Origin: JANMAT01 sp031359995
GTDB taxonomy: Bacteria; Actinomycetota; Acidimicrobiia; Acidimicrobiales; Ilumatobacteraceae
Direction: 5' to 3'
Assembly (NCBI GenBank): GCA_031359995.1
Contig: JANMAT010000172.1
Span: forward strand, 1 to 61,220
DNA length: 61,220 bases
The notes beneath the pieces are model-generated. The model saw only the letters and a list, made by a program, of their open reading frames with translations. It was not told the DNA's origin and made no database searches. Made by a program: the position numbers and the translations under genes. Positions 18,105 to 27,552 of the stretch are shown piece by piece; position 1 is the first letter of the stretch, and each line of letters opens with the position of its first letter.

Positions 18105-19910
18105 CGCCCGTGGCCGTCGTCCCCCCAGTGCCAGCAGGCCGCCGCCCACCATCACGAGGGCACCCCACCACAGCCACCGTGCCATCGGGCGCACGCGCAC
18201 CACGAGGATGGCCGACGCCGGCGGTGCGACCCGTGCCAGCACCAGCTGCACGTCCTCGGTGATCGTCGACCGGCGGGCCACCACGGCCACGGCGAGCCCA
18301 CCGGGCTGCGAGACGCGCCATCTCGGAACGAGCGTGGCGACCAGTGCCCCACCTCGGCGCAAGGTCACCGGCACGAGCGCATCCGCCGAGGTCGCCCGCC
18401 GGACGCTGCTGAACGTGCCGACGTCCATCGTGTAGCCGCGCACGTCGAAGCCCGTCCCCGCCTTCACGGGCACGGTGAGATCAGCACCCGTCGTCATCGC
18501 CGCGACCGACACCAGCATGACGCCGAGCCCGAGGTGGGCGATCTCGGCACCGATGGACGTACGCCGCCGGACGATCGCCACGAGGGCACCGACCGCGGCG
18601 AAGGCGGCGACCCCGCCGAGGACCGCGACGGCCCAACGGGCACCGCTCATGAGCATCGTCATCCCCACGGCGGCACCCACCACTGCGGCACCAGCGCGGG
18701 CCCGTGCCGTGCGGGCCGATGAGAGGCCGAGCGCGACGAGCAGACCGACGGCGAACGGCCACGTCAGGCGCGAGAAGTAGACCGGGTCGACCACGCGCGT
18801 GCGGCCGTCGAACCAGCCGACGGCGACGGGTGCGACCGTCCCGACCAGGACCGCGACGATCACGGCGGTGAGTCCGATGGTGTTGCATCGCAGCAACGAC
18901 TGCTCGCTGGGCGCACGTGCCGGCCGGCCGCGGAACCATGCGACGACGACCACGACGCACACCAATGCCGTGATGACCGCGAGCACGACGCCCACCCGTC
19001 GAGCCTCGGCGAACGCGTGCACCGACGCGGTCGCACCGGACCGTGCGAGCGCCGCGCCGAGGTTGGCCAACACGAAGGCCACCACCACGAACGTCGCCTG
19101 CAACCGCGGGCGGGCACGCCGGTGGGCGTGCACCGCGGCGGTCAAGGCCAGCCATGGCAGCAGGACGCCGTTCTCGACCGGATCCCACGCCCAGAACCCG
19201 CCCCACGCCAACTCGTCGTAGGCCCAGTGCGCGCCGATGGCCATGGCAGCGAGCAGCACGATCCACGCCAGCAGGCATCCACGACGCACGAGGGTGGACC
19301 AGTCATCATCGAGCCGACGATGGAACAACGCGGCGACGGTCGCGGCGAACGGTGCGAGAGTCGCCGCGAGGCCGACGTACATGAGCGGCGGGTGGACGAG
19401 CATCGCTCCGTGCTCGAGGATCGGTACCAGCCCACCCCCGTCGATCGCCGGGATGGCCAGTCGTCGGAACGGATCCGCCGCCAATCGACTCGCCGCCAAC
19501 GTGAGCGCGGCGATGCCACCGGCCACCGCGGCATGGGTGGTGGCAAGGTCGCGGTTCCGTCGGGCGACCACTGCGGTCGACACTGCGGCCGTGACGGCGA
19601 GCGCCCATGCCCACAACAACAGCGACCCGGCCATACCCGCCCAGAGCCCCGCGAGCCGGTAAGGCCGTGTGGCGCCCCGCCGGGCGGCGTCGGCCACGTA
19701 CACGAGAGACAGGTCGAGCCGCACCAGCGCACCCGCAAGCACGAGCAAGCTGCACGTCGCCAGCCCGGCGCCGAGTGAGAGAAGCACACGCACCGACCGC
19801 CGACAGATGCTGGTCGGCGCCCGACCATGCCAGACGGCGAGCACCGTCGCGCCGCCGAAGGCCAGCACGGCCGCCGTCAGCGTGAGGTCGCCGACGCTGC
19901 TCGCATCCAT
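18042..19910 (-). CDS. CcmF-like cytochrome c-type biogenesis protein
   Basis: 622 residues with about fifteen hydrophobic helices. The tryptophan-rich WWD-type heme-handling motif 'WGGFWAWDPVEN' (236-247) and 'HPPLMYVG' (from 173) identify the CcmF/CycK/NrfE family of heme lyases, which attach heme to apocytochrome c on the outer face of the inner membrane. A periplasmic C-terminal domain is followed by one last helix. Length is near the family norm (about 620-660). No other ccm gene is present, so it either serves a system encoded elsewhere or is a divergent homologue. ATG 19910; the 3' end overlaps the triple-vWA gene tail to tail. Confidence 0.88.
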   Translation of the reverse strand: MDASSVGDLTLTAAVLAFGGATVLAVWHGRAPTSICRRSVRVLLSLGAGLATCSLLVLAGALVRLDLSLVYVADAARRGATRPYRLAGLWAGMAGSLLLWAWALAVTAAVSTAVVARRNRDLATTHAAVAGGIAALTLAASRLAADPFRRLAIPAIDGGGLVPILEHGAMLVHPPLMYVGLAATLAPFAATVAALFHRRLDDDWSTLVRRGCLLAWIVLLAAMAIGAHWAYDELAWGGFWAWDPVENGVLLPWLALTAAVHAHRRARPRLQATFVVVAFVLANLGAALARSGATASVHAFAEARRVGVVLAVITALVCVVVVVAWFRGRPARAPSEQSLLRCNTIGLTAVIVAVLVGTVAPVAVGWFDGRTRVVDPVYFSRLTWPFAVGLLVALGLSSARTARARAGAAVVGAAVGMTMLMSGARWAVAVLGGVAAFAAVGALVAIVRRRTSIGAEIAHLGLGVMLVSVAAMTTGADLTVPVKAGTGFDVRGYTMDVGTFSSVRRATSADALVPVTLRRGGALVATLVPRWRVSQPGGLAVAVVARRSTITEDVQLVLARVAPPASAILVVRVRPMARWLWWGALVMVGGGLLALGGRRPRASRLLAPLTGEESSDRVGLRR

Positions 19911-19976
19911 GTCGGAACGCTAGCCCCGCAACCCCTCAGCAGCCCCCGGCACCGCCTGCACCCGCCGGTTCGCGCG

Positions 19977-20837
19977 TCAAGCGCCGGCCGGGTGTGGGTC
20001 ACCGATGGCCGGCTTCTCCGCCTGCAGCGTGTAGCTCAGCGGGAGTCGATCGGTCCCCCCAGCGAGCTCGAACTCGCCGTCGTGACGGGTGCTGGCCCGC
20101 ATGGCGGTACCCAACGGGTTCCAGGGCACCTCGCGGTGCTCGTCGAACGCGGTGATGACGAGGCCCGCGACCCACAAGGCGTTGAAGATCTCGGCCAGAC
20201 CGTGGTTGAAGTGGACGATGTCGGGTGCAGACAAGGTGCCCTCGCCGGCATACGTCACCGGCTCGTTGAACAGCACGCCCTCGGTCTCGAAGTACGGGAA
20301 CTCGACCACGAGCAGACCATCGGGCCGCGGGTCGCTCATGGCCCACAGCACCGGGTGACCTTCCCGCATGAACAAGCGCCCACCCGGACGCAACAGGTCG
20401 GCCACCACCTTCGCCCAGCGGGCGATGTCGGGCAGCCAGCAGATGGCGCCGTTGCCGGTGTAGACCACGTCGAACCCAGCCGGGTCCAGGACGCCGGCCG
20501 CGTCGTAGACGTCGGACTCGACGAAGGTGACCGCCGCACCGGCCCGATCGCCCAGGGCTTGCGCCGCGACCAGCGCCGAGGGCGAGAAGTCGAGACCGGT
20601 GACGCGGCCGGCACCGAGGCGGGCCAGGCTGACCGTGTCGGTGCCGATGTGACATTGCAGGTGGACGACATCGAGTCCGGTCAGGCGACCGAGACGGGCA
20701 AGGTCGTAGCGCACGACGTTGCTCAGATGGTCCGGGTCGTCGAACGCGGCCAGGTCGTAGCCACCGGGACCCACGTGGAGCGGCACCCGCGATTCCCAGT
20801 TGGCCTTGTTCACCTCGCGCCACCGGTCGGTCGTCAT
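19977..20837 (-). CDS. Class I SAM-dependent methyltransferase
   Basis: 286 residues. Motif I appears in the variant form 'VVHLQCHIGTDTVSLARLGA' (about 58-77) followed by 'VTGLDFSPSALVAA' (acidic end of strand 2), 'FVESDVYDAA', and motif IV 'FDVVYTGNGAICWLPD'. Post-motif 'LRPGGRLFMREGHP' is also typical. ATG 20837 is preferred; open frame further upstream is only the antisense shadow of the neighbouring dehydrogenase gene. The methyl acceptor is unknown. It is transcribed divergently from the molybdenum hydroxylase gene, with 150 nt between the two starts. Confidence 0.9.
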   Translation of the reverse strand: MTTDRWREVNKANWESRVPLHVGPGGYDLAAFDDPDHLSNVVRYDLARLGRLTGLDVVHLQCHIGTDTVSLARLGAGRVTGLDFSPSALVAAQALGDRAGAAVTFVESDVYDAAGVLDPAGFDVVYTGNGAICWLPDIARWAKVVADLLRPGGRLFMREGHPVLWAMSDPRPDGLLVVEFPYFETEGVLFNEPVTYAGEGTLSAPDIVHFNHGLAEIFNALWVAGLVITAFDEHREVPWNPLGTAMRASTRHDGEFELAGGTDRLPLSYTLQAEKPAIGDPHPAGA

Positions 20838-20987
20838 CAGCGGCGACGCTACCCTCCCCCGCCGCCACGTGGGCCGCCCGGCGCCCGGACGGGACCGGCG
20901 ACGAGTCGATCTGCGATCATGGCGCCGCCGGCGGTCGCCCGCCGTGCCGTGCGGGTCCACCCCCGCACCGACTGGGGAGGAAGCACC

Positions 20988-23258
20988 GTGAGCATGCTGG
21001 GCACCAACGTCCTGCGCAAAGAGGACCCGGCACTGTTGACCGTGGGCGGTCAGTACGTCGACGACCTTCCGATCGAGGGCGCGTTGCACCTCGCGTTCGT
21101 GCGATCGTCGGTGGCCCACGGCCGGGTCGTCTCGATCGACACGTCGGCGGCCGCGACCATGCCCGGCGTCATCGGTGTGTTCAACGCCGCCGATCTCGGG
21201 CTCACCGCCTACCCGCCGGGCATGCCCATGTTCAACGCGGCGATGACCAGGATGCGTCTTGCCGGCGACACCGTCCGCTTCGTCGGCGAGCCGGTGGCCG
21301 TGGTGGTGGCGACCTCGCACGTGGAGGCGGTGGACGCCGCCGAGGCCGTCATCGTGGAGATCGACCCACTGCCCGCCGTCGTGTCGGTGCACGACGCGCT
21401 GCGCAACGAGACACTGCTGTTCCCCGCCGCCGGCACGAACACGGTGTTCGCCATCCCCGGCACGGGCGCCGACGTGTTCGCCGAGTGCGAGGTCACCGTC
21501 GAACTGTCGTTCCGCAACCACCGGTTGGCGCCGTGCCCACTCGAGACGCGCGCCGCGGTGGCCCAGTGGACCACGGTCGACGGTGTGGAGCACCTGACCC
21601 AGTGGTCCGAGAACCAGGGCGCCCACGGCACCCGTGACGGCCTGGCCAAGGCGCTGGGCGTGGAGAACGCCCAGGTGCGCGTGATCACCCCCGACGTGGG
21701 CGGCGGGTTCGGCGCCAAGAACGGTCTGTACCCCGAGGACGTGGTGGTCGCCGTGCTGGCCCGCCGCCTCGGCCGCCCGGTGCGCTGGGTCGAGAGCCGC
21801 ACCGAGAGCATGCTCGGCCTGGTCCACGGGCGGGGCCAGGAGATCACCGCCACCATCGGCGGCACCCGCGACGGCCGCGTGCTCGGGTTCCGCTCGCACG
21901 TGATCCAGGACGGCGGCGCCTATCCCGAGGTGGGGTCGGTGCTCCCGATCTTCGCCCGCAACCTGGCCACCGGCCCGTACGACATCGCCAAGGCCGACGT
22001 GTCGACGGTGTCGGTGGTGACCAACACCGTGCCCGTCGGCGCCTACCGCGGCGCCGGTCGCCCCGAAGCGGCCCAGATCATCGAGCGCATGATCGACGCC
22101 TTCGCGGCCGAGATCGGCATGGACCCGGTCGACGTGCGCCGCAAGAACTACGTGCGCCCCGACGCCTTCCCGTACACCACGGTCATGGGCACCACGCTCG
22201 ACTCGGGCAACTACCCGGGCGCACTCGACCAGGTGCTCGCACAGGTCGACTACGCCGCGCTGCGCGCCGAACAGGCTCGCCGCCGCGAGGACCCGACCGC
22301 GCTGCTGCTCGGCCTGGGCTGGGCCTCGTACATCGAGATCACCAACCCGGTGGCGTCGCCCGACTTCGGTTCCATCGAAGTGCGGCCCGACGGCTCCGCG
22401 CTGGTGCTCACCGGCGTGTCGCCCCACGGCCAGGGGCACTACACGGTGTTCGCCCAGATCGCCAGCGACATCACCGGCATCGCGTTCGACCGCATCGAGG
22501 TCCGTCACGGTGACACCGACCTCGTGCCGCGCGGCGGGGGCACCGGCGGTTCGCGCTCACTGCAGATCGGTGGGTCGGCCATCAAGCTGGCCAGCGACGC
22601 CCTGGTCGACCGGGCCCGCGAGATCGCCGCCGACCTGCTGGAGGCCAGCCCGGCCGACATCGTGCTCGACACCGCGACCGGGCAGTTCGGCGTGGCGGGC
22701 ACGCCCACCGTGACGCGCTCGTGGGCCGACGTCGCCGAGGCGGCCGCCACCACCGACACCGAGCCGTTCCGCACCGAGGCCGACTTCCAGCCGACCGGCT
22801 CGGCGTTCCCGTTCGGCACCCACCTCGCCGTCGTCGAGGTCGACCGGGAGACCGGACGGGTCACCATCGTGCGCCACGTGACCTGTGACGACTGCGGCGT
22901 GATGGTGAACCCGTTGCTGGTCGCCGGCCAGGTGCACGGCGGGGTGGCGTCGGGCATCGCCCAGGCGCTCATGGAGGAGTTCGTCTACGACGCCGACGGC
23001 AACCCGCAGACGGCGAACTTCATGGACTACGCCCTCGTGTCGGCGGCCGAGCTGCCCAGCTTCGAGCGCCGCCCTCACGAGACGCCGTCGCCCCTGAACC
23101 CGCTGGGTGCCAAGGGCATCGGCGAGTCGGGCACCATCGGCGCCACGCCGGCCGTGCAGAACGCGGTGGTCGACGCGCTCGCCCACCTCGGCATCCGCCA
23201 CGTCGACATCCCGACCACGGCCGAGCGGGTCTGGCGGGCCATCGCGGCGGCGTCCTGA
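20988..23258 (+). CDS. Xanthine dehydrogenase/CoxL family molybdopterin-binding large subunit
   Basis: 756 residues from GTG 20988, chosen because GGGGAGG (20974-20980) lies 7 nt upstream; ATG 20994 is the alternative. The molybdenum hydroxylase large-subunit pattern is complete: 'RKEDPALLTVGGQYVDD' at the N-terminus, 'GGGFGAK' (238-244), 'AYRGAGRPEA' (from 352), and 'GAKGIGESGTIGATPA' near the end. The loop reads AYRGAGR, as in form II/xanthine-dehydrogenase-like enzymes, not the AYRCSFR of true CO dehydrogenase. Small (2Fe-2S) and medium (FAD) subunit genes, normally adjacent, are absent from the flanks. Substrate unknown; soluble. Confidence 0.9.
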   Translation: MSMLGTNVLRKEDPALLTVGGQYVDDLPIEGALHLAFVRSSVAHGRVVSIDTSAAATMPGVIGVFNAADLGLTAYPPGMPMFNAAMTRMRLAGDTVRFVGEPVAVVVATSHVEAVDAAEAVIVEIDPLPAVVSVHDALRNETLLFPAAGTNTVFAIPGTGADVFAECEVTVELSFRNHRLAPCPLETRAAVAQWTTVDGVEHLTQWSENQGAHGTRDGLAKALGVENAQVRVITPDVGGGFGAKNGLYPEDVVVAVLARRLGRPVRWVESRTESMLGLVHGRGQEITATIGGTRDGRVLGFRSHVIQDGGAYPEVGSVLPIFARNLATGPYDIAKADVSTVSVVTNTVPVGAYRGAGRPEAAQIIERMIDAFAAEIGMDPVDVRRKNYVRPDAFPYTTVMGTTLDSGNYPGALDQVLAQVDYAALRAEQARRREDPTALLLGLGWASYIEITNPVASPDFGSIEVRPDGSALVLTGVSPHGQGHYTVFAQIASDITGIAFDRIEVRHGDTDLVPRGGGTGGSRSLQIGGSAIKLASDALVDRAREIAADLLEASPADIVLDTATGQFGVAGTPTVTRSWADVAEAAATTDTEPFRTEADFQPTGSAFPFGTHLAVVEVDRETGRVTIVRHVTCDDCGVMVNPLLVAGQVHGGVASGIAQALMEEFVYDADGNPQTANFMDYALVSAAELPSFERRPHETPSPLNPLGAKGIGESGTIGATPAVQNAVVDALAHLGIRHVDIPTTAERVWRAIAAAS

Positions 23259-23308
23259 GGCCGCCTCGCGGCCGCACGCCGTCCGAGCTCCGGAGACACA
23301 CTGACCAG

Positions 23309-24067
23309 ATGGCTCCGTCGATCACACTTCCGGCGGCGCCGAACTGGTTCGCCGACCCCACCGGCCGCCACCGATACCGGTGGTGGAACGGGTGGACGTG
23401 GACGACCTACGTCTGGGACGAGGAGCGCGGCACCGCCTCCGACGGCCTCATGGGTCGGGGGCGGCGGGGGGTCATCGCCGCAGGCAGCGTCGTCGCCGTG
23501 CTGGCCGTCACGTTGGCGGGTCTGCTGTCGATGGGCGACTACGACGGCGTGGGGCGGAGCGGGCTGCGCCGTACCGAACGTGGGCTGACGGTGCTGTCGG
23601 CGGTGTGCCCGGGCGAGCGGCTCCTTGCCCTCGAGCTGGACGCCGTCGACGCGACCGGGAGGCGAACCGCGATCTGGCGGCTCTCGGGGAGTGCCCCGCT
23701 GCCCGAGGAGATGACCATCGGCGACGTTCCCCTCGGCATGCGGGCGACGTCGCCGCTGAGCGCCGCGGACCCATCGTCGACGCTCCAACTGCAGCTCGAC
23801 ACGTCCGAACTCACCCACTTCAACGGCCTGACGGTGGTGGCTGAGGCGCTCCACGACGGCCGGATCGCGGCGGCCTACGACGGCTACGACGATCTGCAGG
23901 GCTTCCGCAATGCGGCCTTCCACGATCTGCCGTGCGCCGATCCCTACGGCGACCGCCAAGAGGCTCGCCTCGTCCTCACGATGGCGCTCGTCGGTGCGGC
24001 CGGTGCCGCGGTCAGCGGGCTCGCGTTCCTGACGAGACGGCGCCTCCCATCTCCGGCTGGTCCCTGA
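23309..24067 (+). CDS. DUF2510-containing membrane protein
   Basis: 252 residues. The N-terminus 'PNWFADPTGRHRYRWWNGWTWTTYVWD' region (about 10-37) is the short Trp-rich DUF2510 module common in actinobacterial membrane proteins. One helix follows at about 52-73, then an extracytoplasmic domain of ~150 residues containing two cysteines (in 'SAVCPGERL' and 'DLPCADPYG', possibly a disulfide), a second helix near 222-242 and a short basic tail. Function unknown. It starts 50 nt after the molybdenum hydroxylase gene in the same direction. Confidence 0.8.
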   Translation: MAPSITLPAAPNWFADPTGRHRYRWWNGWTWTTYVWDEERGTASDGLMGRGRRGVIAAGSVVAVLAVTLAGLLSMGDYDGVGRSGLRRTERGLTVLSAVCPGERLLALELDAVDATGRRTAIWRLSGSAPLPEEMTIGDVPLGMRATSPLSAADPSSTLQLQLDTSELTHFNGLTVVAEALHDGRIAAAYDGYDDLQGFRNAAFHDLPCADPYGDRQEARLVLTMALVGAAGAAVSGLAFLTRRRLPSPAGP

Positions 24068-24151
24068 CCACCGACGCCCCGGGAGGCTCGGTGGGTGGTC
24101 AGATGCCCGCTCCCGGTCAGATCGGGCTGACCCGGCCATAGCGTTGGGGGC

Positions 24152-24820
24152 ATGACCCGACCTCGAACGGCCTGGTGGGCCCGCCGCGTGGCCGGGGGCA
24201 TCCCGATCCTCGTGCTGGTGGCCGGCCTGGCCGTCATGGCCGGCCTGAGCGTCGTCGTGGTGCGGGCCAACCAGGAGCACCAGGACTTCGTGCAGGCCAG
24301 CGACACCCCGCTGCTCACGATCCCGACCGTGGCCCCCGGCGCGGCCACCACCACGACGGTGGCCAGCGACACCCCGACCACCTCGACCGCGGCCACCACC
24401 GTCGCCGTCACCACCGAGGCGCCGACCACCACAGCCACCACGACGCCCACGACGACGGCGGCGGCCACCACGGCACCGACCGAGGCACCGACCACGACCA
24501 CGGCACCGGTCGTGGAGGCCACCACCGTGGCGCCCACCGAGGCACCACCGACCACACGACCCGCCGACGGACGCGTCGTGGAGATCAACTCCCGCGTCGG
24601 GGCCTGCTCGTTCGGGTCCCGGTGCCTCATTGCCGGCTTCAAGTTGAGCGGCTTCGCCAAGGCGCCCACGACGTTCGTCTGCGAGTTCGCCGACGGGTCG
24701 CGCAACACCTTCCGCATGGGCGTGCTCGAGGTGAAGCAGGCGTGCAGCACCTCGAAGGTCCCGGACCGCATCACCATCGAGGTCGACGGCGTGCGGTCGG
24801 AGACGGTGACGACCGGCTGA
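24152..24820 (+). CDS. Membrane-anchored protein with Thr-rich stalk
   Basis: 222 residues. One N-terminal helix (about 17-38) is preceded by basic residues, so the rest should be outside the membrane. A ~90-residue Thr/Ala/Pro-rich stalk (about 50-145, TTTT/TEAPTTT repeats) leads to a compact domain of about 75 residues with three cysteines ('GACSFGSRCLIAG' and 'FVCEFADG') plus a fourth in 'KQACSTS', suggesting disulfides. The stalk resembles a wall-spanning, possibly glycosylated spacer. Function unknown. It is followed after 13 nt by the convergent acyl-CoA dehydrogenase gene. Confidence 0.8.
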   Translation: MTRPRTAWWARRVAGGIPILVLVAGLAVMAGLSVVVVRANQEHQDFVQASDTPLLTIPTVAPGAATTTTVASDTPTTSTAATTVAVTTEAPTTTATTTPTTTAAATTAPTEAPTTTTAPVVEATTVAPTEAPPTTRPADGRVVEINSRVGACSFGSRCLIAGFKLSGFAKAPTTFVCEFADGSRNTFRMGVLEVKQACSTSKVPDRITIEVDGVRSETVTTG

Positions 24821-24833
24821 CGCCGGGCGCCTC

Positions 24834-26078
24834 TCAGGCCTCGCGCTGGGTGCCGACTCTGAGCTCGCGGAACGGCACCTTGGTGTCGACCATGATGTCG
24901 CGGGGCAGGCCGAGCACGCGGTCGCCGATGATGTTCTTCTGGATCTCGTCGGTGCCGCCGGCGATGTTCGACGAGAAGCTGGTGATCATCATGCGGCTGA
25001 CCATCTCGGTGCGGCTGCCCTCGTCGTAGGCGACGAGCTCGGGGCCGTACACGTCACCGGAGATGGCGCGCATCATGCGGGCGATCCGGGCACCGTGCAG
25101 CTTGCCCAGCGACCCACCGGGCCCGGGCGCCTTGCCCGCCTTCAGCTCGGCACGGGTGCGCATGGCGATGAGCGACTTGGTCGTCTCCTCGCAGTAGATC
25201 TTCATGATCTCCTGGCGCAGGTTCGCGTCGTCGTAGCTGCCGTTCTTCCGGCTGTCCTCGATGAGGCGGTCGGCGACGGGATGGGTGACGCCGCTCACCG
25301 AGCCGGTGCCGATGGCGACCCGCTCGTACATGAGCATGGCCGTGGCCTGGTTCCAGCCGTTGTTCAGCTCGCCCACCAGCCAGTCGGCCGGGATGCGCAC
25401 GTCGGTGAAGAAGACCTCGTTGAAGTGCATGCCGCCGTCGATCTGGTGGATCGGACGGATCTCCACGCCGGGCGCGTTCATGTCGAGGATGAACATGGAG
25501 ATGCCGGCGTGCTTGGGCGCGTCGGGGTTCGTGCGGGCGATGAGGATGCCGTAGTCGGACAGGTGGGCCAGCGTGGTCCACACCTTCTGCCCGTTGATGA
25601 TCCACTCGTCGCCGTCGCGCTCGGCCCGGGTCTGCAGGCTGGCTACGTCGGAGCCGGCGCCCGGCTCGGAGAACATCTGGCACCACACGGTGCGACCGGC
25701 GATGTTGTCGGGCAGGAAGCTCTTCTTCTGGGCCTCGGAGCCGAAGTCGTTGAGCACCGGCAGGCACATGCCGTGGCTGATGGTCAGCTCACCGGTCATG
25801 TCGGGGAAGTTGGCGTACTCCTCGCGCCAGATGCGCTCGTGGGCTCGCGTGAGACCGGCGCCGCCGTACTCCTTGGGGTACACCGCGCCGGCCAGGCCGG
25901 CCTCGGCGAGGGCCACCTGGAACTTCTTCGCGCCGGCCATGAGGGCCTCGCCCCGGTCGTTGTTGGCGCTGCGGTGACCGAGGCCGGTGGCGGCGTGCTG
26001 CTGGAGGAACGCCCGGCACTTCTGCCGGAACGCGTCGGCTTCGACTTCGGACAGCTCGACGGTCTTGGCCTCGCTCAT
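24834..26078 (-). CDS. Acyl-CoA dehydrogenase
   Basis: 414 residues, full length for the family. FAD-binding signatures 'WCQMFSEPGAGSDVASLQTRA' and 'WIINGQKVWTT', and C-terminal 'IAGGTDEIQKNIIGDRVLGLPRD' are clear. In short- and medium-chain enzymes the catalytic glutamate precedes that last glycine-threonine motif (YEGT); here the position is glycine (AGGT). As in several actinobacterial FadE proteins the base must therefore be elsewhere, or the protein works as half of a heteromer (family knowledge, not shown here). It would act in beta-oxidation or sterol side-chain degradation. ATG 26078 follows the MFS gene on the same strand with an 82-nt gap. Confidence 0.92.
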   Translation of the reverse strand: MSEAKTVELSEVEADAFRQKCRAFLQQHAATGLGHRSANNDRGEALMAGAKKFQVALAEAGLAGAVYPKEYGGAGLTRAHERIWREEYANFPDMTGELTISHGMCLPVLNDFGSEAQKKSFLPDNIAGRTVWCQMFSEPGAGSDVASLQTRAERDGDEWIINGQKVWTTLAHLSDYGILIARTNPDAPKHAGISMFILDMNAPGVEIRPIHQIDGGMHFNEVFFTDVRIPADWLVGELNNGWNQATAMLMYERVAIGTGSVSGVTHPVADRLIEDSRKNGSYDDANLRQEIMKIYCEETTKSLIAMRTRAELKAGKAPGPGGSLGKLHGARIARMMRAISGDVYGPELVAYDEGSRTEMVSRMMITSFSSNIAGGTDEIQKNIIGDRVLGLPRDIMVDTKVPFRELRVGTQREA

Positions 26079-26160
26079 CAGGTCCCTCCCCAGGGGATCG
26101 ACGTGGACTCTGCCACAGTAGCGACGAGGGGGTCCGGGGCTCCAAAGGGGCCGACCTCTG

Positions 26161-27459
26161 TCACACCGCTCGCCGGTCGTCGGTGGGGTCGTCGAGTCGG
26201 TCGAGGAGCGCGCGGTGACGACGCAGCCAGAAGGCGGCGAGCAGCAGCCCCACGCCGGCCCCGACCACCGTGGGGCGTGGTCCCCAGACCTCGGCCGTCC
26301 AGCCCTGCAACAGCCCGCCCACGGGGTAGGCGGCCATGAACGACATGATCCGCACCGCCATCACGCGGCCCCGCACGCGGTCGGCCACGATGGCCTGCAC
26401 CGCGGTGTTGCTGGCCGAGATCACGGCCAGGAAGCCACCCCCCGAGATGAGCAGCGCGGCCATGCCCCACCCGGCGTTGGGGGCCAACCCGAACGCGATG
26501 ACCGCCACGGCGTACACCGGCATGGTCCACGCGATGAGCGCGGCGCGCCCGGCCTGCTCGTCGGCCGTCGACACCAGCGGCGCGGCCAGCAGCGCGCCCA
26601 CGCCCGCCGCGGCCGACAGCAGACCGAACCCGAGGGCACCGACCTTGAACACGTCCTCGGCGAAGATCACGGTCATCTGCGTGATCGGGTTCCCGAGAAA
26701 GCCGATCATCACGGCGATCACGATGCTGGCGCCGATGCCGGGCTGCGTCTTGATGTAGCGCAGCGCGCTCATGAACTGGGTGCGCACGGCCGCGGTGTCG
26801 CGTGTGCCCTCGGGCCGCGAGTCGGCCTTCACCACCACGAGCGCGGCGATGACGAAGCCGAACGAGATGGCGTTCATGGCGAACGACCAGCTCGGTCCGA
26901 GCGTGGCCAGCGTGGCCCCGGCCACCGCCGGGCCGATGGCGCGCGCCGCGTTGAACTGCAGCGAGTTCAGTGCGATGGCCGACGACAGATCGGAGCGCGG
27001 CACGAGCGACGGCACGAACGCCTGCCAGCTCGGCATGTTCAGCCCGTTCACGATGCCGCCCAGGCCGCTCATGGCGATGAGGAGCGTGGGACTGCGGTTG
27101 CCGCCCGCCCAGACGAGCCATTGGGCCACGGCGATCACGGCGAGGCCGGTCTGGGTGACCACCAGCACGCGGCGGCGCTCGTAGCGGTCGGCCAACGCGC
27201 CGCCGAGCGGCGAGAAGAACATCATCGGCATGAACTGCCCGAACGTCGACACCCCGACCCACGCCGGCGACTTCGTCACCGCGAAGATCACGTACGGCAC
27301 CGTGACGTTCTGCAGCCACGTGCCGGCGTTCGACACGAGCGCACCGGTCCAGAACAGCGCGAAGTCACGGTGGTGGAACGCGCGGAACGAACGGCGCACG
27401 CTGCCCGCGGTCGGGCGACCGTCGACGCTCGTCACCGGCTCGGCCCGTTCCCCACGCAC
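26161..27459 (-). CDS. MFS transporter (EntS/DHA3-like exporter)
   Basis: 432 residues, about twelve hydrophobic helices. The opening 'FRAFHHRDFALFWTGALVSNAGTWLQNVTVPYVIF', the loop 'GGALADRYERRRVLV' between helices 2 and 3 and 'VRGRVMAVRIMSFMAAYPVGGLLQGW' in the second half are characteristic of the EntS/DHA3-type exporters. Substrates in this group range from siderophores to macrolides; none can be inferred. GTG 27459 is the start used here. It is the middle gene of a same-strand trio (PAS protein, MFS, acyl-CoA dehydrogenase) with gaps of 93 and 82 nt. Confidence 0.9.
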   Translation of the reverse strand: MRGERAEPVTSVDGRPTAGSVRRSFRAFHHRDFALFWTGALVSNAGTWLQNVTVPYVIFAVTKSPAWVGVSTFGQFMPMMFFSPLGGALADRYERRRVLVVTQTGLAVIAVAQWLVWAGGNRSPTLLIAMSGLGGIVNGLNMPSWQAFVPSLVPRSDLSSAIALNSLQFNAARAIGPAVAGATLATLGPSWSFAMNAISFGFVIAALVVVKADSRPEGTRDTAAVRTQFMSALRYIKTQPGIGASIVIAVMIGFLGNPITQMTVIFAEDVFKVGALGFGLLSAAAGVGALLAAPLVSTADEQAGRAALIAWTMPVYAVAVIAFGLAPNAGWGMAALLISGGGFLAVISASNTAVQAIVADRVRGRVMAVRIMSFMAAYPVGGLLQGWTAEVWGPRPTVVGAGVGLLLAAFWLRRHRALLDRLDDPTDDRRAV

Positions 27460-27552
27460 TGCTTGTAGGCGACCGGCAGCCGGAGGGGCAAGTGGGTGGG
27501 CCGCGCCGGTTCCGGAAAGCCCGGCGACTCGGTGGACCCCAGACCGGGCCCC

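Noticed and set aside
20838..22508. N-terminal extension of the methyltransferase by ~550 codons
   Set aside because: It is antisense to the molybdenum hydroxylase gene and His/Asp/Gly-rich; the methyltransferase begins properly at ATG 20837.
20988..23258. Aerobic CO dehydrogenase (CoxL form I)
   Set aside because: The active-site loop is AYRGAGR rather than AYRCSFR and coxM/coxS are missing.
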